This document shows positions 1-8,753 of a DNA stretch of 64,000 bases, one piece after another. The first letter of the stretch is position 1, and each line of letters opens with the position of its first letter. The notes under the pieces are model-generated. The model made no database searches. It was not told where the DNA came from and saw nothing but the letters and a program-made list of their open reading frames with translations. Origin of the DNA: Niallia taxi (GTDB lineage Bacteria > Bacillota > Bacilli > Bacillales > Cytobacillaceae); contig NZ_RZTZ01000004.1 in NCBI RefSeq assembly GCF_004005475.1, positions 186,001-250,000 on the forward strand, in the 5' to 3' direction. The translations under genes were made by a program, and so were the position numbers.

Positions 1-2
1 AT

Positions 3-338
3 GGGATTTTTGCGATTTGGGATGTACCAGCGGAAGGAACACTTGCTGCAGCTCGTACAGCAGGGAAAAATGATTTAGTTATCACTACAGTTGATTTAGG
101 AACGAACGTAGCGCTTCAAATTGCTTCTGGAGGGAATGTAAAAGGTCTTGGAGCACAGTTACCATATGAAAACGGAGCTGCACAGGCTCTTGTTGCCGGA
201 TATTCATTACTTGGCCAACAATTAGATCCATACTATGTTGTTCCATCGATGAAAGTTACAAAGGAAAACGTCTTAAAGGTTTGGAAAATGGCTTATCGTC
301 AAGATGCCCCAGAAGTTATTCAAAAGGCTGCAAAATAG
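3..338 (+). CDS. Sugar ABC transporter substrate-binding protein, C-terminal part
   Basis: Partial gene cut by the window edge; 111 codons plus a TAG stop are visible. The translation has the layout of the C-terminal lobe of a periplasmic-binding-protein fold of the ribose/galactose type (start GIFAIWDVPAEGT, later TTVDLGTNVAL and GAAQALVAGYSLLGQQ). Such lipoproteins capture a sugar outside the membrane and deliver it to an ABC permease. It ends just before a hairpin and a run of sugar-modifying enzymes, so it may supply substrate to the following pathway. No permease or ATPase is in view; they would lie upstream. The family is fairly clear, the ligand unknown. Confidence 0.72.
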   Translation, partial: GIFAIWDVPAEGTLAAARTAGKNDLVITTVDLGTNVALQIASGGNVKGLGAQLPYENGAAQALVAGYSLLGQQLDPYYVVPSMKVTKENVLKVWKMAYRQDAPEVIQKAAK

Positions 339-390
339 TGATCGTTTAACCAGTCAGAAAAGAGATTACAAACTTCCTAGAAAAGAAGTT

Positions 391-424
391 AAAGAGTGGC
401 GGCTTTTACATGCGGCCACTCTTT
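391..424 (+). terminator. Hairpin terminator after binding-protein gene
   Basis: AAAGAGTGGC at 391-400 pairs with GCCACTCTTT at 415-424, a 10-bp stem around a short loop. The downstream T run is short, so termination may be partial. Confidence 0.6.
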
Positions 425-475
425 AAAACCCATAGGAAGTGTACACAGACAACATAGTGATAAGGAGATGTTCAA

Positions 476-1300
476 ATGATTAAGTACTCTTACAACACGC
501 TAGTATATGCAGGAGAAGATATTGAAACTAGTATTGCTAGACTCGCTAAATATGGCTATAACGGTGTGGAATTTGTAGGCGAGCCAGAGCAACTGGATGC
601 AGACCGCATTAAAGGTTTATTGGAAAAATATAATATTGAAGCTTCCACTATTTGTGCCATTTATAACGCTGAAAGAGATTTAGTTTCTAGTAAAGAAAAT
701 ATTAGAAGAAATGCAGTCGAGTATTTAAAAAGCTGCGTTGATTTTGCCAGCAAAATCGGTGCAAAAGGAATCTCCCTGACTCCAACTGCTTGTATGAAAA
801 TTTATGGAGAAGCAGATTACGAAACAGAATTGAAATGGGCTGAGGAAGGAATACGAGAAGCTGGTATTTATGCTGGGGAACATGGGGTTCGTTTGACAGT
901 AGAAGCATGGAACCGCTATGAAAACTACTTAATCAATCGATTAGACCAATCACTTGAGCTGGTCAATCGTGTGAATCTGCCAAGCGTAGGTGTGATGGGT
1001 GATACCTATCATATGAATATTGAAGAAGTCGATATTGCGGATACGATCAGAATGGTTGGAGACAAATTATATCACCTTCACATCGCCGATAGTAATCGAG
1101 CGGCACCAGGTCGCGGTCATATTGATTTTGAGCCAATCGCTCAGGCTTTACATGATATTAACTATAGCGGTTATTTAACAATGGAGCTACTACCTCCGTT
1201 TGCGGATCCTTTTAATGGCACTAGATGTGAAGAATTTTATGATCAATATACAGAAGAGTCAATCGTTTTTCTAAAAAAGTTATTTAAGGAGGAAAGATAA
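476..1300 (+). CDS. Sugar phosphate isomerase/epimerase, D-psicose/tagatose 3-epimerase-like TIM barrel
   Basis: 274-residue protein of the AP-endonuclease-2 TIM-barrel superfamily. The motif VEAWNRYENYL resembles the EPLNRFET signature of ketose 3-epimerases, followed by GDTYHMNIEE, HLHIADSNR and MELLPP. These would supply the four metal ligands (Glu, Asp, His, Glu) of that family. Expected reaction: epimerisation or isomerisation of a free keto-sugar or related polyol derivative. ATG preceded by AAGGAG at 462-467. Its stop lies one base before the zinc dehydrogenase start, so the two are co-translated. A close paralog sits at 2463. Substrate unknown. Confidence 0.82.
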   Translation: MIKYSYNTLVYAGEDIETSIARLAKYGYNGVEFVGEPEQLDADRIKGLLEKYNIEASTICAIYNAERDLVSSKENIRRNAVEYLKSCVDFASKIGAKGISLTPTACMKIYGEADYETELKWAEEGIREAGIYAGEHGVRLTVEAWNRYENYLINRLDQSLELVNRVNLPSVGVMGDTYHMNIEEVDIADTIRMVGDKLYHLHIADSNRAAPGRGHIDFEPIAQALHDINYSGYLTMELLPPFADPFNGTRCEEFYDQYTEESIVFLKKLFKEER

Positions 1301-1301
1301 G

Positions 1302-2387
1302 ATGGCACAAGATATACTAGTAAATAATCAAAATCCAGAAGCAGACTTTGATCAAAAAGTAATGAAAGCTGCTGTGTTGTACGGTAAAGGAGATTTAAGA
1401 TTAGAAGACGTACCGATTCCTGAAATTGGGGGCACAGATGTACTGATAAAAGTGAAGTATACTGCAATCTGTGGTACTGACCCACATATTTATGAAGGTC
1501 GTTTTCCCGCAAAACTTCCATTAATCTTAGGTCATGAATTTTCTGGTGAAGTGGTAAAGGTTGGTTCTCAAGTTAGTTTTGTACAGCCAGGTGATCGCGT
1601 GACTGCAGATATCAATATTAGCTGTGGCACATGCTATTATTGCCGCCATGGCCAAAAATTACATTGTGAAAAAATTACTCAATTAGGGGTACATGTCAAC
1701 GGAGCATTTGCAGAATACGTAAGAGTTCCTGAGAGCAATATTCATAAGTTACCTGAGTCTATGTCATGGATCCATGGAGCCTATATTGAGCCATTAGCAT
1801 GTGCAATCAGCGGTCAGGATAAAGCCGATATTCAATACGGTGACACAGTTGCTATTATTGGCGGCGGCCCTATGGGTATCGCTCATGCCTTACTTGCACA
1901 ACTAAAGGGTGCAAGTAAGGTAATCCTTTCAGAACTAAATCCTGCCAGAATTGAATCAGCCAAAAATATCAGTGTGGAATATGTCATCAATGCAGGTGAA
2001 GAGGATCCTGTTGAAGCTGTTAAAAGATTAACAGACGGACGTGGTGCTGACGTTGTTATCGAAGCAGTAGGATCTGCTTATACGTACGCGCAAACATTTA
2101 AATTGGTAAGAAAAGGCGGGAAAATCCTTGTTTATGGAGCCGCCCCTGCAGATGTTTCGATTCCTGTAAGTCCATTTGAAATTTATAGCCGGGAATTAAC
2201 GATTGTTTCCTCCTATGCAGGAACATATGATACATTCTCTAAAGCTATTGATTTAATCGCAAGCAAACGTTTCGATCCAACTCCAATCCTTACGAATCAT
2301 TTTGAATTTGCGGATGTTAAAGAAGGAATTGAAACAGCAGAGCATAATAAGGATATCCTTAAAACTGTAGTTAAAATCTCAGATTAA
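1302..2387 (+). CDS. Zinc-dependent medium-chain alcohol/polyol dehydrogenase
   Basis: 361 residues, normal length for the sorbitol/threonine dehydrogenase branch of the MDR family. Visible parts in order: catalytic-zinc Cys in AICGTDPHIYEG, GHEFSGEVVKVG, the four-Cys structural zinc loop CGTCYYCRHGQKLHC, and the Rossmann loop GGGPMGIAHALLAQ. It should oxidise a secondary hydroxyl of a sugar or polyol with NAD(P)+. ATG follows AAGGAGG within the end of the preceding gene. Flanked on both sides by TIM-barrel epimerase paralogs, so the pair dehydrogenase plus epimerase probably acts on one substrate. Family certain, substrate unknown. Confidence 0.87.
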   Translation: MAQDILVNNQNPEADFDQKVMKAAVLYGKGDLRLEDVPIPEIGGTDVLIKVKYTAICGTDPHIYEGRFPAKLPLILGHEFSGEVVKVGSQVSFVQPGDRVTADINISCGTCYYCRHGQKLHCEKITQLGVHVNGAFAEYVRVPESNIHKLPESMSWIHGAYIEPLACAISGQDKADIQYGDTVAIIGGGPMGIAHALLAQLKGASKVILSELNPARIESAKNISVEYVINAGEEDPVEAVKRLTDGRGADVVIEAVGSAYTYAQTFKLVRKGGKILVYGAAPADVSIPVSPFEIYSRELTIVSSYAGTYDTFSKAIDLIASKRFDPTPILTNHFEFADVKEGIETAEHNKDILKTVVKISD

Positions 2388-2400
2388 TTTATAGGTAAGC

Positions 2401-2438
2401 AGGGTTCTCAACGGTTGGTTTGAGAACTCTGATTTTTT
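2401..2438 (+). terminator. Intra-cluster terminator/attenuator
   Basis: An 11-bp arm at 2401-2411 pairs (one wobble) with 2420-2430 and is followed by six T residues at 2433-2438. It lies between two co-oriented genes, so it may lower expression of the downstream half. Confidence 0.7.
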
Positions 2439-2462
2439 CATAATCTAAAGAGGTGAATTCAA

Positions 2463-3296
2463 ATGTTCAAATATAGTACCACGCAATGGATATACGGAAA
2501 TGAAAGTTTAGAAGATAGCTTAAAAAGGTTGAAAAAATATGGTTATCAAGGAGTCGAACTCGCTGGCGAGCCGTATACCATTGATATTGAAGAAACGAAA
2601 GAACTCTTAAAAAAGTATGAACTTGAATGCAGTTCTATTTGTGGAATTTTTACCCCTGAAAGGGATCTTTCCTCATCAAACGACGAAATTAGAAAACAGG
2701 CAGTCGAATATGTGAAAAGATCGGTTGATTTAGCGAAGACTTTAAATGCATCAACCCTAATTGTCGTTCCTACTTGTGTTGGTAAACTTAGCCCAGAAAC
2801 GACGCTTGAGGAAGAATGGAATAATGCCATTCAAAGTGTGAAAGAGGCGGGGCTGTATGCAAAGGAACAAGGAATCACCATAACCATTGAAGCATTAAAT
2901 CGTTATGAAACTTACTTAGTTAATAACCTCACCTTAGCCTTACGTTTTGTGGAGGAAGTGAATGTAGAAGGTGTAGGGATTATGGCGGATTTGTTCCACA
3001 TGAGCATAGAAGAACGTGATATGACGGGATCGATAAAGAAAATATCACGTTATCTTGCACATGTACACATCGCTGATAACACAAGGGAGGCTGCTGGACT
3101 AGGACAAACGAATTTTGCACCAGTGATTTCCCTGCTTAAAGAACTTGGTTATAAGGGTTATATTACGATGGAGTTCCTACCTGCCGTGTCAAATCCTTAT
3201 GTGGCTTCAGGCCTTCAAGGGGAAGCTAATGTTTTTGATGACTTCACAAAGCAATCTATTAAACATATGAAGGAAATTGTTGAAGCACTATCATAA
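2463..3296 (+). CDS. Sugar phosphate isomerase/epimerase, second D-psicose/tagatose 3-epimerase-like paralog
   Basis: 277 residues, clearly a paralog of the protein at 476-1300 along the whole length. The ketose 3-epimerase signature is even closer here: IEALNRYETYLVNN, then MADLFHMSIEE, HVHIADNTREAAG and MEFLPA, giving the Glu-Asp-His-Glu metal site. ATG follows AGAGGTG. Two such copies flanking one dehydrogenase suggest two successive epimerisations or two related substrates. It is separated from the dehydrogenase by an attenuator-like hairpin. Substrate not deducible. Confidence 0.82.
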   Translation: MFKYSTTQWIYGNESLEDSLKRLKKYGYQGVELAGEPYTIDIEETKELLKKYELECSSICGIFTPERDLSSSNDEIRKQAVEYVKRSVDLAKTLNASTLIVVPTCVGKLSPETTLEEEWNNAIQSVKEAGLYAKEQGITITIEALNRYETYLVNNLTLALRFVEEVNVEGVGIMADLFHMSIEERDMTGSIKKISRYLAHVHIADNTREAAGLGQTNFAPVISLLKELGYKGYITMEFLPAVSNPYVASGLQGEANVFDDFTKQSIKHMKEIVEALS

Positions 3297-3328
3297 AAGA
3301 TATTAAGTATAAAAGGTGGAATTTATAG

Positions 3329-3629
3329 ATGATTATTAATTCATGCGTACTTTAAAGTGGAACCTCAACAACGTCAAGTATTCCTGGATCAGGCTAACCT
3401 AGTAGCGGAACCATCTCCAGCAGAAGAAGGTAATATTAGCTATGAATATTTTGAAAATCCAAAACAGCCTAATACCTTTGTATTTGTGGAAAAGTGGAAG
3501 GAGCAAGCGGCGATTGGTGTTCACGAAGCGACCGCTCATTTTCAAAACTTCATTAATATTGTCCCTGGACTATTAAGTGAACCAATCCAAGTACAACTTT
3601 TCGATGCAAGCGAGATAAAAGGTGCCTAA
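3329..3629 (+). pseudogene. ABM-domain (quinol monooxygenase-like) protein, frameshifted at its start
   Basis: Small ferredoxin-like ABM-family protein, paralog of the intact 97-residue gene at 10079. A good ribosome site (AAGGTGG) precedes ATG at 3329, but that frame stops after eight codons. The body continues in another frame as IHAYFKVEPQQRQVFL, matching the start of the paralog (MIIIHANIKVKTRF). Removing one A near 3338 restores a full reading frame. Either the gene is inactive, or a shortened product starts at GTG 3357, or the base is a sequencing error. ABM dimers act as small oxygenases or as isomerase-like helpers; its role here is unknown. Confidence 0.7.
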
Positions 3630-3764
3630 CTCTTAGTAGCTGTCCTTGTGTTATTAGTAATGAAAGAAAATGTATTAGATACATGGTAATTAAAATCACC
3701 AAAAATCTATTCAAGGTGCCGTAAAATAAACAATCAGCTGTAAAAATAAAGAGGCTCGATTCGG

Positions 3765-4159
3765 ATGCCCCGAGCGATTGGGCAAGCAGTATCCATCGTT
3801 GGTGGACTTGTTTTGGGACAGGCCGCGGTGCAAGCTGGGATTGTGTCCTCAGCGATGGTGATTGTTGTATCGATTACAGGGATCGCTAGTTTTGCGACTC
3901 CAGCCTTCAATATCGCAATATCTGTCCGTTTGTTCCAATTTTTGATAATGTTTTTTGCGGTAACCTATGATTTTTATGGGATTGCCATCATTAATATCAT
4001 GATTATCTCCCATTTGTACGGCTTGTGTTCTTTTGGCATCCTTTATATGGCTTCACTCGACCTAGATTGATGAATCAAGAAAATATGACAAGAATGGATA
4101 CGGGGATCCATCCTGAACCTCCTGATCAAAAAAGGGGGACGAAAATGAAAAAGAAATGA
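3765..4159 (+). pseudogene. gerA-type germinant receptor A-subunit, C-terminal remnant
   Basis: The reading frame from 3765 encodes PRAIGQAVSIVGGLVLGQAA and following hydrophobic segments, a hallmark of the membrane domain of GerAA/GerKA receptor subunits. Only about the last 100-130 residues remain. The frame stops at 4068-4070, but the tail typical of A subunits (for example PRLMNQENMTRMDTG) continues in a different frame up to the C-subunit start. No N-terminal spore domain is present. Remnant of a germinant receptor operon that has decayed inside the sugar cluster. Confidence 0.78.
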
Positions 4160-4503
4160 CTAATCCGGATCGTTCTGTTGTTCGAGATGTTGGCTCTATT
4201 ATCAGGATGCTGGAATGAACGGGAGCTTAATGAGCTTGCGATTGTTATGGCAATGGGGGTTGATAAAATGGAAAAGACCAATAATTATCAAGTAGCTTTT
4301 CAGGTTGTTAATCCAGGAGCTATTGCATCGTGACAAACAGGTGGAAAGTCGCGCCTGTAACGGTCTTTACGGGGACTGGAAAGACCTTTGAAGAAGGCAG
4401 ATTTATTATCAAATACATACCTGCCTATTTTTTGTGTTGTGATTCCTGGGATTCGCTTAGTTATGGATCTTATTCGGAAACAAATGAATCGATCTCGAAC
4501 TAA
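4145..4503 (+). pseudogene. Ger(x)C-type germination lipoprotein, N-terminal remnant with stops and a frameshift
   Basis: ATG at 4145 follows AGGGGGA. The frame reads MKKK, then a TGA at 4157 where relatives have Trp, then LIRIVLLFEMLALLSGCWNE with a lipobox Cys, then ELAIVMAMGVDK as in GerAC/GerKC. A second in-frame stop appears in IAS-stop-QTGG, and the family-like APVTVFTGTGKTFEEG continues in another frame. The rest is missing. It directly follows the A-subunit remnant in the usual operon order; no B subunit is seen. Clearly dead. Confidence 0.8.
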
Positions 4504-4568
4504 TATCACCGCTGATTAGTTGGATAGGTAAACCTTTTTTATGCCTTTCTTGTATACTTTCTTTTTTT

Positions 4569-4769
4569 TTAATAAATATAAATTGGTGGAAGGACAAAGG
4601 TCAGCAAAAAGGCAAACCCAATAAGATATTTGGGGTATGTCATCACAAGAAACAGTTTTTTTAAATTTTGCATAGCGATTGATAACTTAATTGCCATCAT
4701 AAAATCTATTACAAAAGAAAAAGCAATACTTATTAAAATAATGATGAAAAAGAGTACGAAAATTTTCAT
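4569..4769 (-). CDS. Small hydrophobic protein, unrecognised
   Basis: 66-residue frame with two probable membrane helices (residues about 2-26 and 45-66). No convincing ribosome binding site precedes the ATG and the region is a graveyard of spore germination genes, so it could be a chance frame. Small membrane proteins do occur beside germinant receptor operons, which is the only contextual support. Confidence 0.3.
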   Translation of the reverse strand: MKIFVLFFIIILISIAFSFVIDFMMAIKLSIAMQNLKKLFLVMTYPKYLIGFAFLLTFVLPPIYIY

Positions 4770-5026
4770 GGTATTCCCGCTTTGAAAAGTTGTCTGTTGT
4801 AACGATAAATTGGATATAATTGAGGTTTATGTTTTTTTGAATTCCTATATAAAAAACGCCTCACCTCTAGTAAACTTTTCTAATCCATATTTTTTTATAC
4901 AACATAGATGTTGATGTTACCCAAACCTATTTTAAAAGGCTTTTTTGCTATTAAATTTTCTAAGAATGAGACAGTTTGTGTACAATATCCATTTTTTCAT
5001 TTATGTAAAGCTATTGTATTTATCTA

Positions 5027-5040
5027 TGTAATCGATTACA
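5027..5040. promoter_or_regulatory. LacI-family operator, perfect palindrome
   Basis: TGTAATCGATTACA, a perfect 14-bp palindrome, 36 bp before the start of the LacI-family gene. Identical or near-identical copies occur in front of the 6552 and 11797 gene groups. It probably mediates autorepression. Confidence 0.8.
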
Positions 5041-5076
5041 ATGAATGCAAACGAACATTGAAGGGGAAAGCAATAC

Positions 5077-6084
5077 ATGGTCAGAATCGCTGATGTTGCA
5101 AAAATGGCAAATGTTTCAACGGCCACAGTATCCAGAGTCATAAGTAATGCAGGGACTGTAAAAAAAGAAACAGCTGAAAAAGTTTTAGAAGCCATAAAAA
5201 AATTAAATTACCAGCCTAATATGCTGGCAAGACAATTGAGAAGATCTGAAACCAAAACAATTCTTGTGGTGGTTCCTGATATAACTAATACTTTCTTTTC
5301 TGCGGTGCTTCGCGGAATTGAATCCGTTGCGATCGAAAACGGATATCAAGTACTTCTAGGAGATGCGCGAAACGATGTCGAAAGCGAAACTAGTTTTTTA
5401 ACAATATTAGGTCAGAAAAAAGCAGATGGGTTGATATTATTAACGGCAAGGACCAATCAAAAAATATTAGAAGATTTATCCGAGGATTACCCTGTAGTAT
5501 TGGCGTGTGAATACTATGAGGGTTCTAAGCTGCCTACGGTCTCTATTGATAATGTTAGCAGTGCAAGAAAGGCAACTGAATATTTAATTAGCTTAAACCA
5601 CAAGAGAATTGGACATATTTCTGGACCCTTGAATATTGTCGTTGGACGAGATCGATGTAGGGGGTTTCATCAAGCAATGGCGCAACACGGCCTGTCTGTG
5701 GATCCAAGTTTGGTACAGGAAGGCGAATTCTCTTTTGAAAGTGGATTTAATTTAATGATGAAATTTTTGTCACTAGAGAGTCCTCCTACAGCCCTTTTTG
5801 CCGGTAATGATGAAATGGCTATGGGTGCCATTAAAGCCGCTAAATCTAAAGGTTTAAGAGTTCCAGAAGATTTATCTGTTGTAGGCTTTGATGATATTCA
5901 ATTTGCATCAATTTTTGAACCTGCTCTAACAACCGTGGCACAGCCAACGTTTGATATGGGTCAAAAAACGATGCGTTTACTGTTAAAATTAATTAAAGAT
6001 GAAGAATTAGAGAAATACCAATTTATTCTTCCTGATACACTCATTGTCCGTGAATCATGCAAAGAACTTACCATAGAAGAGTAG
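5077..6084 (+). CDS. LacI/GalR-family transcriptional regulator
   Basis: 335 residues. An N-terminal helix-turn-helix (IADVAKMANVSTATVSRVIS) with hinge is followed by a periplasmic-binding-protein-like effector domain (TKTILVVVPDITNTFFSAV, PTALFAGNDEMAMGAIKAA, SVVGFDDIQFASIFEPALTT). ATG follows AAGGGGAAAG. Such proteins repress sugar catabolic operons until a sugar or sugar phosphate binds. The palindrome TGTAATCGATTACA occurs upstream of this gene and upstream of two enzyme groups, which makes it the likely regulator of the island. Ends just before a very strong terminator hairpin. The inducer is not known. Confidence 0.92.
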   Translation: MVRIADVAKMANVSTATVSRVISNAGTVKKETAEKVLEAIKKLNYQPNMLARQLRRSETKTILVVVPDITNTFFSAVLRGIESVAIENGYQVLLGDARNDVESETSFLTILGQKKADGLILLTARTNQKILEDLSEDYPVVLACEYYEGSKLPTVSIDNVSSARKATEYLISLNHKRIGHISGPLNIVVGRDRCRGFHQAMAQHGLSVDPSLVQEGEFSFESGFNLMMKFLSLESPPTALFAGNDEMAMGAIKAAKSKGLRVPEDLSVVGFDDIQFASIFEPALTTVAQPTFDMGQKTMRLLLKLIKDEELEKYQFILPDTLIVRESCKELTIEE

Positions 6085-6110
6085 TTTAGCCTATTCCTGT
6101 TAAAATTAAA

Positions 6111-6165
6111 ATAATGATATAAAGGGAGTGAACTTAATAATGGTTCACTCCCTTTATATCATTAT
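6111..6165 (+). terminator. Long perfect hairpin after the LacI-family gene
   Basis: A perfect 23-bp inverted repeat (arms 6111-6133 and 6143-6165, loop 9 nt) containing AAAGGGAGTGAAC. Arms are AT-rich at the base, so either strand could form a terminator. It insulates the regulator from the following operon. Confidence 0.8.
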
Positions 6166-6260
6166 TAGGGGACCAGCGATTCTATTGGTTCCAGAACAGT
6201 TTTTATCATTCTGATTAAAAAAGAATCGAGGAAGTTTTAAAAAAATATTGAATTCTATAA

Positions 6261-6274
6261 TGTAATCGATTACA
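6261..6274. promoter_or_regulatory. LacI-family operator copy
   Basis: Perfect TGTAATCGATTACA. A TATAAT at 6256-6261 overlaps its edge, so binding would block RNA polymerase. About 280 bp before the Gfo/Idh/MocA gene. Confidence 0.78.
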
Positions 6275-6392
6275 ATGAAGATGTCGAAAAAAAGATTAAA
6301 ATATTTTAGTGATAATTGAAAAGGTATTTTATTCTAAAAGGTTATTTCTTAATTTAAAAGTATAAATGAATTCAAATTTTTTTCGACAAAAA

Positions 6393-6406
6393 TGTAATCC
6401 ATTACA
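6393..6406. promoter_or_regulatory. LacI-family operator copy, one-base variant
   Basis: TGTAATCCATTACA, one base from the consensus. Second of three operator copies upstream of the 6552 gene, a spacing that would suit DNA looping. Confidence 0.7.
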
Positions 6407-6476
6407 TTTATAAGAATTTGAAGGATAGTAAATTATTTATTTACTAGGACTAAACACATATTTTTTTACAACGCAG

Positions 6477-6490
6477 TGTAATCGATTACA
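6477..6490. promoter_or_regulatory. LacI-family operator copy
   Basis: Perfect TGTAATCGATTACA, 62 bp before the ATG at 6552, close to the expected transcription start of this operon. Confidence 0.78.
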
Positions 6491-6551
6491 TCAAATGACT
6501 TCTACTCATTCTTGAGTGAATCGAAAAGTTCGATTGGAGGACGGAAAACAA

Positions 6552-7730
6552 ATGGAAAAAATAAAAGTAGGAATCATCGGGACAGGTTTCATTGGCCCGA
6601 CACATATTGAAGCAATCAGAAGAATTGGATTCGTGGAAGTCGTAGCATTAGCCGAGACGAATCAAGAACAAGCGGAAAGAAAGGCAGCTGATCTTGGAAT
6701 TCCGAAAGCATACGGAGATTACCGTGAAATACTGCGTGACAGCGAAATTCAGGTAGTTCATAATTGTACCCCAAACCATGTGCACTTTGCGATCAATAAA
6801 GAAATTATTTTAGCAGGTAAACATGTGATCTCAGAGAAACCACTTGCGATGAATAGTGAAGAATCAACGGAATTGTTGACATTGGCTCAACAACAGGGTG
6901 TTGTACATGGTGTGAACTTTAATTACAGACAGCATGCGAGTGTGCAAAACCTTCGAGCTAAAATTGCTAACGGTGACCTTGGGAAAGTGAATTTGGTTCA
7001 CGGAAGCTATTTGCAAGATTGGTTACTATATGAAACGGATTTTAACTGGCGTTTAGCACCGGAAGTCGGCGGAAAATCTCGCGCAGTATCAGATATCGGG
7101 TCTCATTGGTGTGACACCGTTCAATTTGTTACCGGTAAAAAGATTGTAGAAGTATTTGCTGATTTAGCAACGGTCATTCCAGTTAGAAAGAAAGCAATTG
7201 GAAGTGTGGCCACTTTCAGCACACAAAGTACTGAAGATGTAGAATATGAAGATATTTCAATCAATACAGAAGACTATGCATCCGTACTAGTTCGTTTTGA
7301 AGATGGATCAAGAGGAGTCTTCACTGTTTCACAAGTAAGTGCAGGCCGAAAAAATCGACTAAGCTTTGAGATTAATGGCAGCAAGAGTTCTGTATATTGG
7401 AACCAAGAAGAGCCTGAAAAATTATGGATGGGGCACAGGGATAAGCCGAATGAAATCCTGCTTGCCGATCCAGCACTCTTCTCACCGGAAGCAAAATCAG
7501 CCATCCATCATCCTGGCGGACATAATGAAGGCTGGCCGGACGCTTTGAAAAATATGATGTTCAATGTTTATACGTTTATTCGTGAAGGCAAAGATCCGCT
7601 CCAGGATAAACCGAATTTCGCCACATTTGAAGACGGTCATACTTCAATGGCGATTACGGATGCCATTCTGGAAAGTCATGAACAACAAAAATGGGTGAAG
7701 GTTCATGCGAATAAGGAGGCTTTAGTATGA
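6552..7730 (+). CDS. Gfo/Idh/MocA-family oxidoreductase
   Basis: 392 residues from ATG 6552; an upstream in-frame GTG at 6516 lacks a ribosome site, whereas GATTGGAGG precedes 6552. N-terminal Rossmann fold with VGIIGTGFIGPTHIEA, then the family motif HVISEKPLAMN (EKP lysine) and the catalytic-type segment DIGSHWCDTVQF. Expected reaction: NAD(P)-dependent oxidation of a sugar or cyclitol hydroxyl, often at C3, to a keto-sugar. Its stop overlaps the start of a TIM-barrel gene by 4 bp (ATGA), so the products are translationally coupled. Preceded by three operator palindromes. Substrate unknown. Confidence 0.9.
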   Translation: MEKIKVGIIGTGFIGPTHIEAIRRIGFVEVVALAETNQEQAERKAADLGIPKAYGDYREILRDSEIQVVHNCTPNHVHFAINKEIILAGKHVISEKPLAMNSEESTELLTLAQQQGVVHGVNFNYRQHASVQNLRAKIANGDLGKVNLVHGSYLQDWLLYETDFNWRLAPEVGGKSRAVSDIGSHWCDTVQFVTGKKIVEVFADLATVIPVRKKAIGSVATFSTQSTEDVEYEDISINTEDYASVLVRFEDGSRGVFTVSQVSAGRKNRLSFEINGSKSSVYWNQEEPEKLWMGHRDKPNEILLADPALFSPEAKSAIHHPGGHNEGWPDALKNMMFNVYTFIREGKDPLQDKPNFATFEDGHTSMAITDAILESHEQQKWVKVHANKEALV

Positions 7731-8698
7731 AACTAGGTGTGTTTACAGTTCTATATCAAAATCTTCCTTTCGAAGCCATGTTAGATAAATTAGTCCAAAT
7801 AGGAGTAGAGGCCGTTGAGTTAGGAACCGGTAACTATCCAGGGAATAGTCATTGTAATCCCGATGAATTGTTAGGGAATCCAGATAAAATCAAATCGTTC
7901 CGACGGGCGATTGAAAGCAGGGGACTAACCATCAGCGGACTAAGCTGTCATGGCAACCCTCTACATCCTAATGTCAAGCGTGCCAAAGAGGCGCATGATG
8001 TATGGAGAAAAACCGTTTTACTGGCTGAACAGTTAGAGCTACCAGTTATCAATGGTTTTGCTGGATGTCCAGGGGATCATCCGGGTGCCAAGTTCCCCAA
8101 TTGGGTGACCTGCTCTTGGCCTCCTGAATATGTAGAAGTTTTAGAATGGCAATGGAATGAAATCGTTATTCCGTACTGGAAAGAAGAAGCGAAATTCGCT
8201 GAAATGCATGGGATTCATCAAATTGCTTTCGAAATGCATCCGGGGTTTGTTGTCTATAACCCGGAAACACTACTAAAATTAAGAGAACAAGTAGGAGTGA
8301 ACATTGGAGCCAACTTCGATCCAAGCCATTTGGTATGGCAAGGAATCGACCCAGTCGAAGCTATTAAAAAATTAGGCAGGGAAAATGCAATCTTCCATTT
8401 CCATGCGAAAGATACGTATTTAGACCAGGCAAATATTAAGGTGAATGGTGTTCTTGATACCAAGCATTACAGTAAAGTGTTGGATCGCTCTTGGACGTTC
8501 CGCTCTGTTGGATATGGCCATAATGAAAAAATGTGGAAGGATATCATTAGTACACTTCGGGCTGTAGGATATGATTACGTTGTTTCCATTGAACATGAGG
8601 ATATGCTTGCGTCTACCGATGAAGGTTTAATGAAAGCCATCACACTGTTAAAAGGAACATTGTTTAAAGAAAAAGTATCGGAAATGTGGTGGGCTTAG
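7727..8698 (+). CDS. Sugar phosphate isomerase/epimerase (xylose isomerase-like TIM barrel)
   Basis: 323 residues, longer than the psicose-epimerase-like paralogs and from a different branch. Visible family parts: GVEAVELGTGNYPGN, SGLSCHGNPLHPN, IAFEMHPGFVVYN, GANFDPSHLVWQG, FHFHAKDTYLD, and VSIEHEDMLAS near the end, which provide the usual Glu-Asp-His-Glu metal site. Overlaps the preceding dehydrogenase by 4 bp. The coupled pair resembles Gfo/Idh plus TIM-barrel partners used on cyclitols and 3-keto-glycosides (known for inositol and C-glycoside breakdown). Exact reaction unknown. Confidence 0.85.
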   Translation: MKLGVFTVLYQNLPFEAMLDKLVQIGVEAVELGTGNYPGNSHCNPDELLGNPDKIKSFRRAIESRGLTISGLSCHGNPLHPNVKRAKEAHDVWRKTVLLAEQLELPVINGFAGCPGDHPGAKFPNWVTCSWPPEYVEVLEWQWNEIVIPYWKEEAKFAEMHGIHQIAFEMHPGFVVYNPETLLKLREQVGVNIGANFDPSHLVWQGIDPVEAIKKLGRENAIFHFHAKDTYLDQANIKVNGVLDTKHYSKVLDRSWTFRSVGYGHNEKMWKDIISTLRAVGYDYVVSIEHEDMLASTDEGLMKAITLLKGTLFKEKVSEMWWA

Positions 8699-8753
8699 GT
8701 AGGAGTTAATCTTCCTCTTAATCCCCCAGCATTATAAAATAGAGGTGTTGAAA

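Noticed and set aside
6516-6551. Upstream GTG start for the first Gfo/Idh/MocA gene
   Set aside because: It would place the clear GATTGGAGG ribosome site inside the gene; the Rossmann fold starts right after ATG 6552.
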